Part shown: positions 19,914 through 30,458 of the stretch, in pieces
Layout: every line of letters starts with the position of its first letter
Numbering within the stretch: the stretch's first letter is position 1
Assembly (NCBI RefSeq): GCF_900660695.1
Contig: NZ_LR215042.1
Coordinates: forward strand, 580,174-644,173
From: Mycoplasmopsis meleagridis
Lineage (GTDB): Bacteria; Bacillota_I; Bacilli_A; Mycoplasmatales; Metamycoplasmataceae
DNA: 64,000 nucleotides
Direction: 5' to 3'
Notes under the pieces: generated by a model
Told to the model about the DNA's origin: nothing
The model's database searches: none
Seen by the model: only the letters and a program-made list of their open reading frames with translations
Position numbers and translations under genes: made by a program

Positions 19914-20196
19914 AACTTAATCTCCTTATCTTAATCAAATGGCACAATTAATTTGCTATTTGTAATGATTTTATAAAAGCGAAAATATCTGAATTATTTT
20001 TTTAGCATAAACCTAACTTAATAAAGTATTATCTACAAAGATATAAACAAAATTATTTTCAACTAAAATGGTTAAAATATTGATTTTTCATCTTTAAAAA
20101 TATAAATTTTTCTCTTTTTTTATTTTTATCCACTAAAAAAAGAAATGGAAAAATATAAAAAAAATGGATTGCTCCATTATTCATAAAAATAAAAAA
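19914..20196. other. Non-coding region upstream of the helicase-loader pair
   Basis: A 283-base AT-rich gap without a credible gene. It holds the terminator of the YigZ-like gene (20154-20178), a likely promoter for the leftward dnaB-like operon, and two near-consensus DnaA boxes: TTATCTACA at 20029-20037 and TTATCCACT at 20126-20134, each one base from TTATCCACA. Homopolymer A/T tracts fill the rest. Confidence 0.45.
20154..20178 (-). terminator. Terminator of the YigZ-like gene
   Basis: On the minus strand AATGGA-GCAA-TCCATT is followed by eight Ts. It lies about 20 bases after the stop codon. Confidence 0.85.
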
Positions 20197-20565
20197 TTAT
20201 TTTATTTTTTCATATGCCAAAGAAGCCATTTTAGAATAGGCTCTTATTAGCCCGCTAGCTCCTAATTGAATACCTCCAAAATATCTAACAACAAAAACAA
20301 CTATATTAATTGTCTTTTTGAATTGCAAAACATTAAGAATTGGTTTTCCCGCAGTATTTTTAGGTTCATTATCATCATTAAATCCAGCATAAATAACATT
20401 ATTGTCATTAAAAACATAGGCATAACAAATATGAGTTGGTTTTTTAAATAAAATAGTTACTTCTCTAATTTTTTCATGTAATTGATTTTTATTAGAAATC
20501 AAATATGCTTTTGAATAAAACTTGGATTTTTTTATTTCTTGATATTCTCAATTTTCATATCTCAT
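20197..20565 (-). CDS. YigZ/IMPACT N-terminal domain protein
   Basis: A 122-residue protein matching the UPF0029/IMPACT N-terminal domain: THICYAYVFNDNNVIYAGFNDDNEPKNTAG-type core followed by VVFVVRYFGGIQLGASGLIRAY, the family's most conserved stretch (V-R-Y-F-G-G-x-x-L-G-x-x-G-L-x-R-A-Y). Full-length YigZ proteins are about 200 residues with a second ferredoxin-like domain that is absent here. Short versions are usual in mollicutes. The start is ATG 20565 (MRYENWEY), whose Trp is a TGA. The function is unclear; related proteins bind or affect ribosomes. Confidence 0.88.
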
Positions 20566-20596
20566 AATGAATGTTGTATTAATTTTGATAAAAAAA

Positions 20597-20674
20597 TGGG
20601 GCGAATGACGGGATTCGAACCCGCGAGTGACGGGACCACAACCCGCTGTGTTAAACCACTTCACCACATTCGCC
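20597..20674 (-). tRNA. trnH: tRNA-His (GTG anticodon)
   Basis: On the minus strand the molecule folds as G-1, acceptor GCGAATG/CATTCGC, D arm, anticodon stem GCGGG/CCCGT with loop TTGTGGT (anticodon GTG), variable CACTC, T arm GCGGG-TTCGAAT-CCCGT, discriminator C73 and an encoded CCA (20597-20599) followed by a T run. The encoded extra G-1 opposite C73 is the identity element unique to tRNA-His and confirms the assignment. Confidence 0.97.
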
Positions 20675-20741
20675 ACATTGTCTGCTAAATAGCCCTAATA
20701 TTATATATTAGTTTTTATATTTAAATATAAAATTAATAATT

Positions 20742-22586
20742 ATGAATATAGCTAATAAATATGATGCAATTGTAGTTGGGGGAGGCCATGCTGGTCTAGA
20801 AGCAGCTTTTGCTTTATCTAGAAAAGGTCATAAAACATTGCTGATTTCATTAGACAAAAATCGTTTAGGAATGATGCCGTGTAATCCATCAATAGGGGGT
20901 CCTGCTAAAGGAATTATAACTAAGGAAATCGATGCACTAGGAGGAATGCAAGGTTATTGAGCAGATTTATCTATGATACAGTTAAAAGTACTCAATCAAT
21001 CTAAAGGCCCTGCCGTGAGAGCATTGAGAGCCCAAATAGATAAAGAAAAATATAGTAATATTGCCTTAGAATACGTTTTAAAACAATCAAATTTAACTTT
21101 ATTAGAAAGTACAGTAAGCGAAATTATCGTTGATAAAAATAATTATTTCTTAGGTGTTAAATTGGAAAATAATGAAATTATCAATGCTAATGTAGGAGTA
21201 ATAACAACTGGCACATATATGGATTCGAGAATTCTAAGAGGAAATGATATTACTATTAGTGGTCCGGATAATCAAAAAACAACTTCAAAACTTAGCGAAT
21301 CATTAAAAAATTGTGGATTTATTTTACAAAGATTAAAAACAGGTACTCCCCCTAGAATATATTCTGATTCAATTGATTATTCGAAAGTTCAAGCAGAAAT
21401 ACTTAATGACATTAATTTGAGCTTCTCGAATAGATCAAATGTTAAAATGCCTAAACAAATTGCATGTTATTTGACCTATACTACTCCTCTTACTCATAAA
21501 ATTATTCAAGAAAATTTAACAAAAAGCGCTATGTATTCTGGCTTAATAGAAGGAATAGGCCCAAGATATTGCCCTTCTATAGAAGATAAGATTGTAAAAT
21601 TTTCTGAAAAAGAAAGACATCAAATTTTTTTTGAACCAGAAACAGCTGATGAAACAATTACTTATGTTAATGGATTGTCAACTTCTATGCCTATTGATGT
21701 GCAAAAAAAAATAATTGAGTCAATTCCGGGATTAGAAAATGCTAGAGTACAAAAGTGAGCATATGCTATAGAATACGATGCTATAGATCCATTGCAACTT
21801 TATCCTTCTTTAGAAACCAAAGTTGTTAAAAATCTTTTTACTGCTGGACAAATTAATGGAACAAGTGGTTATGAAGAGGCTGCAGGGCAAGGTATTATAG
21901 CAGGAATCAATGCTGGACAAAAGTTAGAAAATAAAGATCCTATTATAATTTTGAGAAATGACGGTTATATAGGTGTTTTGATAGATGATTTAGTCACTAA
22001 GGGAACAAAAGAACCATATAGAATGTTAACTAGTAGGGCTGAATATAGATTGCTTCTAAGAAACGATAATGCAGATATTAGATTGGCAAAATATGCTTTA
22101 AAAGCAAACATGATTTCTAAAGAAGAACATGACAAAATAATAGAGAAATATGAATTAATAAACAAAAAAATTGAAGAATTAAGCAAAACACATTTATCTA
22201 GTAAAAGTGAAATAGCAAAAAAATACAATATACTTAATGGTCCAACTTTATTAAAAGTCATAGCAAGACCTGATGTTGATCCTTTTGAACTAATAACTGA
22301 TTTCCCTTATATTGAAGAATTAGTTATATCAGTTAGATTATTTGGATATATTGAAAAACAAAAAAATGATGCAAATAAATCAATAAAATTAGAAAATTAC
22401 AAGATACCAAATAATATTGATTACGACAAAATAATAAATATTGCTACTGAAGCTAAACAAAAATTAAATAAAATTAGACCTTTAACAATTGGACAAGCAA
22501 GTAGAATAAGTGGAATTAATCCTTCTGATATTCAAATGCTTCTTTTTTATCTAGAAATAACAAGAAAAAAAGATGAAAAAAATTAG
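20742..22586 (+). CDS. mnmG: tRNA uridine-34 carboxymethylaminomethyl enzyme MnmG (GidA)
   Basis: A 614-residue FAD enzyme which with MnmE makes (carboxymethyl)aminomethyl-U34 in wobble tRNAs. The N-terminal dinucleotide fold is [17 protein letters not shown] (residues 7-23). [16 protein letters not shown] holds a conserved cysteine, LKTGTPPRI is another family signature, and the second motif [19 protein letters not shown] lies near residue 365. The C-terminal helical domain binds MnmE and tRNA ([18 protein letters not shown]). TGA Trp codons split it in the standard code. There is no Shine-Dalgarno; a TATAAA box ends 10 bases before ATG. It overlaps rlmH by 14 bases. Confidence 0.97.
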
Positions 22587-23019
22587 AATAATATCTGTTG
22601 GTTCATTAAGTCCTTTATTCAGGCAGTTGTATAAAGAGTACGAAAATAGCGTTAAAAAATTTTGTTTATTGGAAACTGTAGAAATAAAAGAATTTAGTCA
22701 AATTAAAAATATTCAAGAAAAAAAGCAAAAAGAAACAGAAAAAATTAAATCGTTTTTAACAAGCAATGAAAAGGTAATAATTTTGTCCTTAAAAGGAAAA
22801 CAAATTAACTCAGAAAAATTTTCTCAAATAATAAATTCAATTGAACAAATAACTTTTATAATTGGTGGATCAGATGGTATTGATGAAGATTTATTTGATG
22901 ATAAAAATAAAATTTCTTTTTCTCAAATGACTTTTCCTCATCAATTATTCAAAATAATGTTAACGGAGCAAATTTATAGAGCTTTTATGATAATAAAAAA
23001 TAAAAAGTATCATAAATAA
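22573..23019 (+). CDS. rlmH: 23S rRNA pseudouridine-1915 N3-methyltransferase RlmH
   Basis: A 148-residue SPOUT methyltransferase that methylates pseudouridine 1915 in helix 69 of assembled 70S ribosomes. The C-terminal trefoil-knot signatures are present: [15 protein letters not shown] (SAM-binding glycine loop), then [27 protein letters not shown] helix with the conserved H, L, R and EQ residues, and the C-terminal YHK matching the family's YH(K/R) ending. The length is within two to ten residues of bacterial homologues. It starts inside the end of mnmG, so translation is probably coupled. Confidence 0.96.
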   Translation: MKKIRIISVGSLSPLFRQLYKEYENSVKKFCLLETVEIKEFSQIKNIQEKKQKETEKIKSFLTSNEKVIILSLKGKQINSEKFSQIINSIEQITFIIGGSDGIDEDLFDDKNKISFSQMTFPHQLFKIMLTEQIYRAFMIIKNKKYHK

Positions 23020-23023
23020 CATA

Positions 23024-23029
23024 TATAAT
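23024..23029 (+). promoter_or_regulatory. -10 box before tig
   Basis: A perfect TATAAT lies 46 bases before the tig start, directly after the rlmH stop. An AAGGAG ribosome-binding site (23066-23071) follows. No clear -35 is seen. Confidence 0.45.
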
Positions 23030-23075
23030 TAAGTAGAATTTATTTTGCTGTTTTTGCCCATAATTAAGGAGAAAA

Positions 23076-24527
23076 ATGTCAAACAAAAATATAGTACTAA
23101 ACGAAAAAAACGCGGAAATTATAAGAAAACTTACAATTCCTCAAAATGAATGACAAAATTTATTGAAAAATAAAAAACAGGAGATTGCTTCAAAAATAAA
23201 AATTAATGGATATCGCCCTGGAAAAGCTCCAAAAAATGTTATTGATCAACATATAAATATGGGTGAAGTTTTTAATAGAGCTGTTAATGAATTTGTTTCA
23301 AAAAAATATACCGAAATATATGAGGAGATTAAGAAAGAAAATAATAGAGCTGTTAATTATCCTTCAATAAATATAACTAGGTTAACTGAAGAAATGGCCG
23401 AAATAGAATTGATATATCCTTTAGAAGCGGATGTTAATTCTATTAAGATGGATAATTTGAAATCTAAATTTTCATTACAAGAAGTTAAAGATAAAGATAT
23501 TGATGATTATATCAATTCTAAATTAAGTTCTACAGCATTATTATTGCCTCTTAAAAAAGATGAAAAAACTAAAAATGGTGATACTGTAACTATCAATTAT
23601 AAAGGTTATGTTAATGATGAACCTTTTGATGGCGGAGAAGCTGAAAACTACCAATTAAAATTAGGAACTCATACTTTTATAGATAATTTTGAAGATCAAT
23701 TACTCGATAAAAAAGTTGGTTGAAAAGGAGAAGTAAAAGTAAAATTTCCCGAAAATTATCCAGTTTCAAAATTGGCTAATGCTCCTGCTGTTTTTGATGT
23801 AACTATTTCTGAGGCTAAACGTCCCGAAGAAATTAAATTAACTAAAGACAATATAAGTCAATTAGGATTAGGAGAAAAAATCGCCTCTATTGAAGAAGCA
23901 AAAAAAGCCATCAATTTGATATTAGAAAAGCAAAAACTTATTTATTCTCTTGATTTGTTTATTGACGATATTTTTAGCGAAATTCTTAAAAACAATGAAT
24001 TATATATTCATAAAAATGTAATAAACTTTGAAGTTTCTCAAAGAAAAAATGAAATCAAAAAAATGCTCAAACAACAAAATGTTAAATACACTGATTATTT
24101 AGAATTATTAGGCCAAAATGAAGAGCAATTAGAACAACTTATCTATAAAGAAGAAGAAATCAAAGTTAAACGTTCAATTGTTATTAGTCATGTTATAAAA
24201 ATGGTTCAAGGTGATGTAAAAATAGATGAAAAAGATTACACTATTTTAGAAAAATACCAATCTTTAGTTTCGGGAATTAATTTTGAAAACCTTAAATCTT
24301 TTGTGGATTCTTCAGAACAAAATAAAAATAGATTAAAAGTACAAATTGAAGATACAAAAGTAAAAGAATTAATTTTAAATAAATTTCATAAAAAGGGATT
24401 TGAAGAATATATAAAACAAAACGACGAAATTAATAAAAAAATCGATGCTTATGTGGCAGAAGAAAAAAAAGTAACTGAAAAAATTAAAAAAACTTCTAAA
24501 AAAACAAGCAATAATAATAAAAAATAA
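23076..24527 (+). CDS. tig: Trigger factor
   Basis: A 483-residue ribosome-bound folding chaperone with peptidyl-prolyl isomerase activity. The N-terminal domain contains GYRPGKAPKNVIDQH, matching the ribosome L23-binding signature (G-F-R-x-G-x-x-P). The FKBP-type PPIase domain (about 150-245) reads GDTVTINYKGYVNDEPFDGG and HTFIDNFEDQLLDKKVGW. A long helical C-terminal chaperone domain (about 255-440) follows, and the tail is strongly lysine-rich (KKVTEKIKKTSKKTSNNNKK). The length is slightly above the usual 430 because of this tail. It has its own promoter and terminator. Confidence 0.96.
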
Positions 24528-24531
24528 TTGG

Positions 24532-24555
24532 AATCTCTTTTTTAAGAGATTTTTT
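24532..24555 (+). terminator. Terminator of tig
   Basis: AATCTCTT-TTTT-AAGAGATT followed by TTTT, 4 bases after the stop codon. Confidence 0.85.
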
Positions 24556-24618
24556 ATTTTGAAAAATAAAATAAATTAAAATAATAATAATTTAATCTTT
24601 GTTTTCGAAAGGCAAAAA

Positions 24619-25986
<1,368 letters not shown>

Positions 25987-25994
25987 TTCTATAC

Positions 25995-26026
25995 AACCCT
26001 CTTCTTTAAAAGAACGGGGTTTTTTA
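25995..26026 (+). terminator. Terminator of pepA
   Basis: AACCCT-CTTCTTTAAAAGAAC-GGGGTT followed by TTTTT; the inner bases also pair. The T run ends only 9 bases before the tdk ATG. Confidence 0.8.
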
Positions 26027-26034
26027 TACAGATA

Positions 26035-26619
26035 ATGTATTTAAATTTTAAAAATACTGGTTTATTAGAAGTAATAACTGGGCCTATGTTTTCAGGAAAA
26101 ACAGAAGAACTAATAAAAAGAATAAAAATTCTTGAAATTGCCGGAATAAAAACATTAGTAATAAAACCAAAATTTGATACTAGATTTTCAAAAAGCAAAA
26201 TAGTAAGTAGAACAGGTTCGTCTATAGAAGCAATAAATATCGATAAATCGAAAGATATATTAAAATTTTGAAACCCTTCTTTTCAGGCTGTTGCAATTGA
26301 TGAAACTAATTTTTTCGATAAGGGATTGTTAAAAGTAATAGACAAATTAATCTTACAAAATATTAGAGTTATATGTTCTGGATTAGATATGGATTTTTTA
26401 AGAAGGCCTTTTGGAATAATGCCACAAATTTTATCCATTGCAGATAAAATAGATAAATTGAAAGCTGTGTGTGTTATTTGCAAAAATTCAGCTGGTTTTT
26501 CTTTTAGAAAAATTGTATCTAATGAAATAAATTTATTAGGTAATAATGAATACGAAGCTAGATGCAGAATATGCCATATTAAAGGAGAATTTGAAAAAAG
26601 AAATAATAATTCTCAATAG
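26035..26619 (+). CDS. tdk: Thymidine kinase
   Basis: A 194-residue type II thymidine kinase, a salvage enzyme making dTMP. The P-loop is ITGPMFSGKTEELIKR near residue 14. VAIDETNFFD is the Walker B/DEAQ-like segment, and CSGLDMDFLRRPFG is the lasso-region motif. Zinc-binding cysteines lie in CVICKN and CRICH, all four present. The C terminus is short, as usual in mollicutes. No Shine-Dalgarno is visible. The start lies 9 bases after the pepA terminator T run, so a promoter would have to overlap the terminator (TATACA at 26025-26030). The last codons form one arm of a shared terminator. Confidence 0.95.
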
Positions 26620-26640
26620 AGTTTATTATTTCTTTTTTTC
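26593..26640. terminator. Bidirectional terminator inside both convergent gene ends
   Basis: A 16-bp outer stem (AAAAAAGAAATAATAA against its complement, one extra T on the right) plus an inner CTC/GAG pair around AATA. It contains the tdk stop (26617-26619) and the opposing gene's stop (26626-26628). The A run on the left and T run on the right make it work in both directions. Confidence 0.88.
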
Positions 26641-27075
26641 TATACTTAGAGTATAAGTTCTAGATAGTTCTTCATCATTATTAATTCATTTTACGTAAAT
26701 ATCTATATCTTTGTTTTCCTTTATTTTATAATCAAAATTTATATATCCTTGACTGTATTTAAAATTATTAACTACATATTTCATAAATGCTGGAATAACG
26801 TTAATATCAAATTCTGTTTCTCCATTATTAATTCTTATATATTCGTAAAATTGTTTGGCTTTTATATTAGGAAAAATATCGTAATTTATAATATTTCTGT
26901 TTGATTCAAAATTTTTATTGTTCTTATTATTTGTTATTGAAATATTATCAGTTTCAATAGAAGTTAATTTTGTTTTTGTTGATGTAAGGGCTACTGGCAA
27001 AGCTATAGAAACTATTGCTCCAACAGCTACAAAACTTATTAATATTTTTTTCTTAGGTGTTAATTTGAGTTTCAT
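26626..27075 (-). CDS. Membrane-anchored small protein, third gene of an unknown cassette
   Basis: A 149-residue protein I do not recognise. A basic start (MKLKLTPKKK) precedes one hydrophobic segment (about residues 11-31, LISFVAVGAIVSIALPVAL) that could be an uncleaved signal anchor; there is no lipobox cysteine. The remainder is polar, Asn-rich and probably outside the cell, with two short Tyr/Phe-rich blocks (AKQFYEYIRINNGE and NNFKYSQGYINFDYKI). The start lies inside the last 23 bases of the preceding 453-residue gene, so the two are translationally coupled. Its 3' end forms half of the terminator shared with tdk. Confidence 0.68.
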
Positions 27076-28414
27076 CTTTTTTTCAATAATATAAACTATT
27101 GATATTTTTTAAATCATCAACAAAATTTTCAGTCTCCTCTAAATTAACTTCATATTTTAATATTTCTTTATCATTTATTTCGTCAATATAAGTTAATTTT
27201 ATTTTTATCAATCCGGTATCTTTATCTAAAAGAGGAGAAATTATTTTATAATCGTTGAAAATGTTTATTATTTGTTTATCCTGATTTTTGCCGTTTCCAT
27301 AATAATCGTATACTATTTGATAGTTATTTACAAAGTCCTGTCCAGCATTATATGGAATTAACAATCCTTTCGGTTTATCCGATTCAACTATTTTAAATTG
27401 TTTTTGCGAATAATCATATTCTAGAGGATAACTATATTTTCATTCTTTTAATTGAACAAATTCATTTGGCGATTCAAACAAATCACTAATAAGCGACTCT
27501 TTAAGATTTATTTTAAAATGATAATAAGGATTGAAAAAATTTAATTCATATTTAGGCGGCTGTACTTTACGAGGATAAAACTGTTGATAAAATAAATTAT
27601 ATTTCTTGAATTTTGGACCATTTTTATAGAAATTAGTTGTTACGATAGGAAATCTATTTTCTGTGTACTGTAAATCATATGGTAAATCTGATAAGACATC
27701 ATGATTGTTTAATTCTGCTTGTGCAATATTTTCTATAGGTTTTAAATAATTTATTTTATTAAAAGATAATTTTAGATTATCAAATGAGGTTTTTATATTA
27801 TTTGAGTTATTTGATCCAAAAAAGAAATTTCATTTGTAAGGTATTTTTATATTGACTTCGTTATTATCAATATAATTATTTATTTCATTGTAATTATCTA
27901 AATTTTCTTTTGTTATTCTAAAATAATTTACATCGTTTTTGTTAAGTTTATTTTCAAAAATCACGGAAAAAGTTTTTAATTCAGAAAATTTTATTCCTAA
28001 ATCACTACTGCTTAAATTGAATGAAAACATATGATATTCATTATTTTCTCTTCTACCTGACTCTCCTAATTGATTTTTATAGGCATCAATAATAAATCCA
28101 TTGTCAAATACTTCTTCAAAAACTTTTGTTTTATCCTTTGAAAGTTGTACTAGTTGACCATTAACTTCAAAATTTATATGACTTAAAAAATTACTAACTT
28201 GTTTTTCTTTAACAAATAATGTGGCATTTATTCATAAAGTATCATTTTGATACAATCTTCTAATTGACACAACTCCTTTGGTTATTAGTTGATTGTCGTA
28301 TTCATTTCATCCCCCAAATTTTTGTATAGAAAAACGCTCTCTTTCTAAAATTATGCTATGTATGTTTTCTTTTTGATTTTCTTGAATATTGTAATTAACT
28401 GTTGAGATAATAAT
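27053..28414 (-). CDS. Unknown 450-residue protein with no standard start codon
   Basis: An open frame of about 453 codons with many TGA-encoded Trp residues. I do not recognise it. It is rich in Asn, Tyr and Phe, with alternating beta-like stretches (IRRLYQNDTLWINATLFVKEK; FNPYYHFKINLKES) and no clear signal peptide or membrane helix. No ATG, GTG or TTG exists near its 5' end. The frame opens at 28426 just after an in-frame TAG. AGAGGAG (28424-28430) sits 7-9 bases before ATT codons at 28414 and 28411, so ATT initiation is proposed. The first in-frame ATG is only at 28030. It overlaps its upstream neighbour by 20 bases and its downstream neighbour by 23. Confidence 0.6.
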
Positions 28415-28736
28415 ACAAAAACTCCTCTACTGCATTATTTTTATGCTTATAATAAGATGATTTACAAAAATATTGTTCATATCAATCTTTGTCAGTATAT
28501 TTATTTATAAAGTCATTTTCAATAATCAACTTATTAGTTTCTTCCAAAAGATTTAATACTCTTTCCAATTTATTATCGGGTTCTAATACAGCTTCTTTTA
28601 TATATCCTGATTTGGACTGTTTAGCCAATAAATAACTTTGTTTGTTTGCTTTTTCAACATTGCATATTCCTTGCACTATCTTATATTTCTCTTTGTTAGA
28701 CATTTGTTTTAAATAATTTCTTGGTAAAAATGTCAT
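28395..28736 (-). CDS. Small protein resembling the MG284/MPN403 family
   Basis: A 113-residue soluble protein. The last third, KDWYEQYFCKSSYYKHKNNAVEEFLYY split over residues 83-111, follows the W-Y-x(4-5)-S-x(0-1)-Y-Y-x(3-5)-A-x-x-E-F-L pattern seen in ArpU-like/sigma-region-4-like helix-turn-helix proteins and, as I recall, in the mollicute MG284/MPN403 family. That would suggest DNA binding, but the assignment is from memory. The start is ATG 28736, 6 bases after AAAGGAG, rather than the in-frame GTG at 28751. It is the first gene of a three-gene leftward cassette ending at the tdk terminator. Confidence 0.62.
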
Positions 28737-28792
28737 TTTTTCTCCTTTCACTTCTTAATTCCAAAAAAATTATTTTTACCTTAAAAAAAATA

Positions 28793-28825
28793 AAAAAAGC
28801 GGAATAAATTGAAATTTTCCACTTT
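28793..28825 (-). terminator. Terminator of the clpB-prs-rsmG region
   Basis: On the minus strand AAGTGGAA pairs with TTCCGCTT (one G-T pair), followed by seven Ts. It abuts the rsmG stop codon and separates rsmG from the unknown cassette. Confidence 0.75.
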
Positions 28826-29451
28826 TAATTATATTTTTTTATATTATTTCAACTTAATGGCCAGTTTTTAGGAGTTTTAAAAATCTTCTGAAAAACTATT
28901 ACATATGATTTTTTGCTATATTTTTTTATTAATATTTTTTCTTTATATTCTGGAAAAATATTAATAAACTCATCAAGTTCCTTTTGATAATTTTCTCCTT
29001 TTATCAAATAAAAATAACCTTTATCCCTCAACAAATGATGTGACATTAAGAAAATATTTTTTATTGAAGAAACGGCTCTTGCGGTAATAACATCAAAAAT
29101 ATAATCTTTTACGTTTTCTGTTCTATCATTAATTATCGTAAAATTTAAATTCAAATCATTTTTAACATTTTTAAGAAAATTGCATCTCTTTGTTTGACTC
29201 TCTATAATCGTTAATTCACAATAATTATTTTCTATTAAAAACGGAAGAGAAGGGAATCCTGCTCCTGCTCCTATATCAAGTAATTTTAGATTATTTGGAA
29301 AAATTTCCATGTAAGGATTAAAGGCATCTATAGAATTAATTATTCCTTCTAATCAAATTTCTTCTGTATTTTTAAACCCTGTTATATTCATAACCTTGTT
29401 TTGTTCGAAAACTAAAAAAGAATATTTTTTAAGCAAATTTTCGTTTTTCAT
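28825..29451 (-). CDS. rsmG: 16S rRNA G527 N7-methyltransferase RsmG (GidB)
   Basis: A 208-residue SAM-dependent enzyme methylating G527 in the 530 loop of 16S rRNA. The SAM site is LKLLDIGAGAGFPSLPF (about residues 54-70), followed by LTIIESQTKRCNFLKNV, the DRTENV segment and DVITARAVSSI, all family hallmarks. The N-terminal helix contains NKVMNITGFK, matching the N-L-T/I-x motif. The C terminus runs past a TGA Trp to IKKYN. ATG 29451 lies 3 bases after the prs stop (29455). Loss of this gene in other bacteria gives low-level streptomycin resistance. Confidence 0.95.
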
Positions 29452-29454
29452 AAT

Positions 29455-30426
29455 CTATTTAGATATCTGACTTGCCAAATTTTCATATACCTCAGAAATA
29501 GAAGTTCCATTGATATGACATTCAATAATTTTTGATAAAAAAGAATCTAAACTAACAATTTCTAATTTACTGTATTTACTTGATAAATAGGTATTATCAA
29601 TTGAATCCGTTATGATGACCTTTTCTATTGTTTCATCTTTTTCAAAAACATCAAATCCTTTGGTAAAAAGACCGTGAGTAGCTGCAACAATTATTTTTTT
29701 TGCTCCATTTTCCTTCAACGTGTGTACAGCTTTTAAAATTGTGCCACCAGTATCGATAATATCATCAATAATTACTGCATTTTGATTTTTTACATTTCCA
29801 ATAAGGCCCATAACTTCAGTTTGATTAGTACCAATTCTTCTTTTGTCTATTATTCCTATTTTTACTGTTTTAGAAATCAATTCAGCTAATTGTCTTGCCC
29901 TAAAAGTCCCACCATGATCAGGGGAAACCACCGTAAAATCATATTTAGATTTTTTTATTGCTTTAGCCAAAGTATAAGAACCTCTTAAATCATCAATAGG
30001 TATATTAAAAAAACCCTGAATAGCTGGATTATGTAAATCAACAGCAATTATTTTATTAGCTCCAGATACTTGTAATAAGTCAGCAACTAATTTTGCACCT
30101 ATAGGTTGTCTTCCCCTTTCTTTCCTATCTTGTCTAGCATAACCATAATATGTTAAAACAACAGTTATAGAATGCACGCTTGCCCTTTTCAAAGAATCAA
30201 TGAATAATAATAAATCCATTAGATTATCATTAACTGGTTTTGATGTATTCGCGATAATAAATGCATCTTTCCCTCTTACGGCTTTAGTGCTCACTAACAT
30301 AGATTCACCATCTGAAAATGTTGTTTTTTTTATTTCGCTTAACGATAAATTTAGTCTGTTTGCAATTTTTTCTGCTAGAGATAAACAATTAGGCATACCA
30401 AAAATGATAACATTACATTTTTTCAT
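29455..30426 (-). CDS. prs: Ribose-phosphate pyrophosphokinase
   Basis: A 323-residue PRPP synthetase transferring pyrophosphate from ATP to ribose 5-phosphate, feeding nucleotide salvage. It has TTFSDGESM near residue 38, LLLFIDSLKRAS, TYYGYARQDRKERGRQPIGAKLVA (ATP-binding region, near 95-118), VDLHNPAIQGFF (the PRPP synthetase signature), VVSPDHGG and the PRPP-binding loop AVIIDDIIDTGGTIL near residue 222. The length matches class I enzymes. GGAGAAATAATG gives a clear start. It lies 33 bases after clpB and directly before rsmG, probably cotranscribed. Confidence 0.97.
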   Translation of the reverse strand: MKKCNVIIFGMPNCLSLAEKIANRLNLSLSEIKKTTFSDGESMLVSTKAVRGKDAFIIANTSKPVNDNLMDLLLFIDSLKRASVHSITVVLTYYGYARQDRKERGRQPIGAKLVADLLQVSGANKIIAVDLHNPAIQGFFNIPIDDLRGSYTLAKAIKKSKYDFTVVSPDHGGTFRARQLAELISKTVKIGIIDKRRIGTNQTEVMGLIGNVKNQNAVIIDDIIDTGGTILKAVHTLKENGAKKIIVAATHGLFTKGFDVFEKDETIEKVIITDSIDNTYLSSKYSKLEIVSLDSFLSKIIECHINGTSISEVYENLASQISK

Positions 30427-30458
30427 TATTTCTCCAATAAAATAAATTATAGGAAATA

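Noticed and set aside
28395..28736. The 113-residue gene as the broken N terminus of the 453-residue gene
   Set aside because: It ends just after a family-like EFLYY helix, has its own good ribosome-binding site, and the next gene has a separate ribosome-binding site. A frameshift remains possible and is listed as an alternative.
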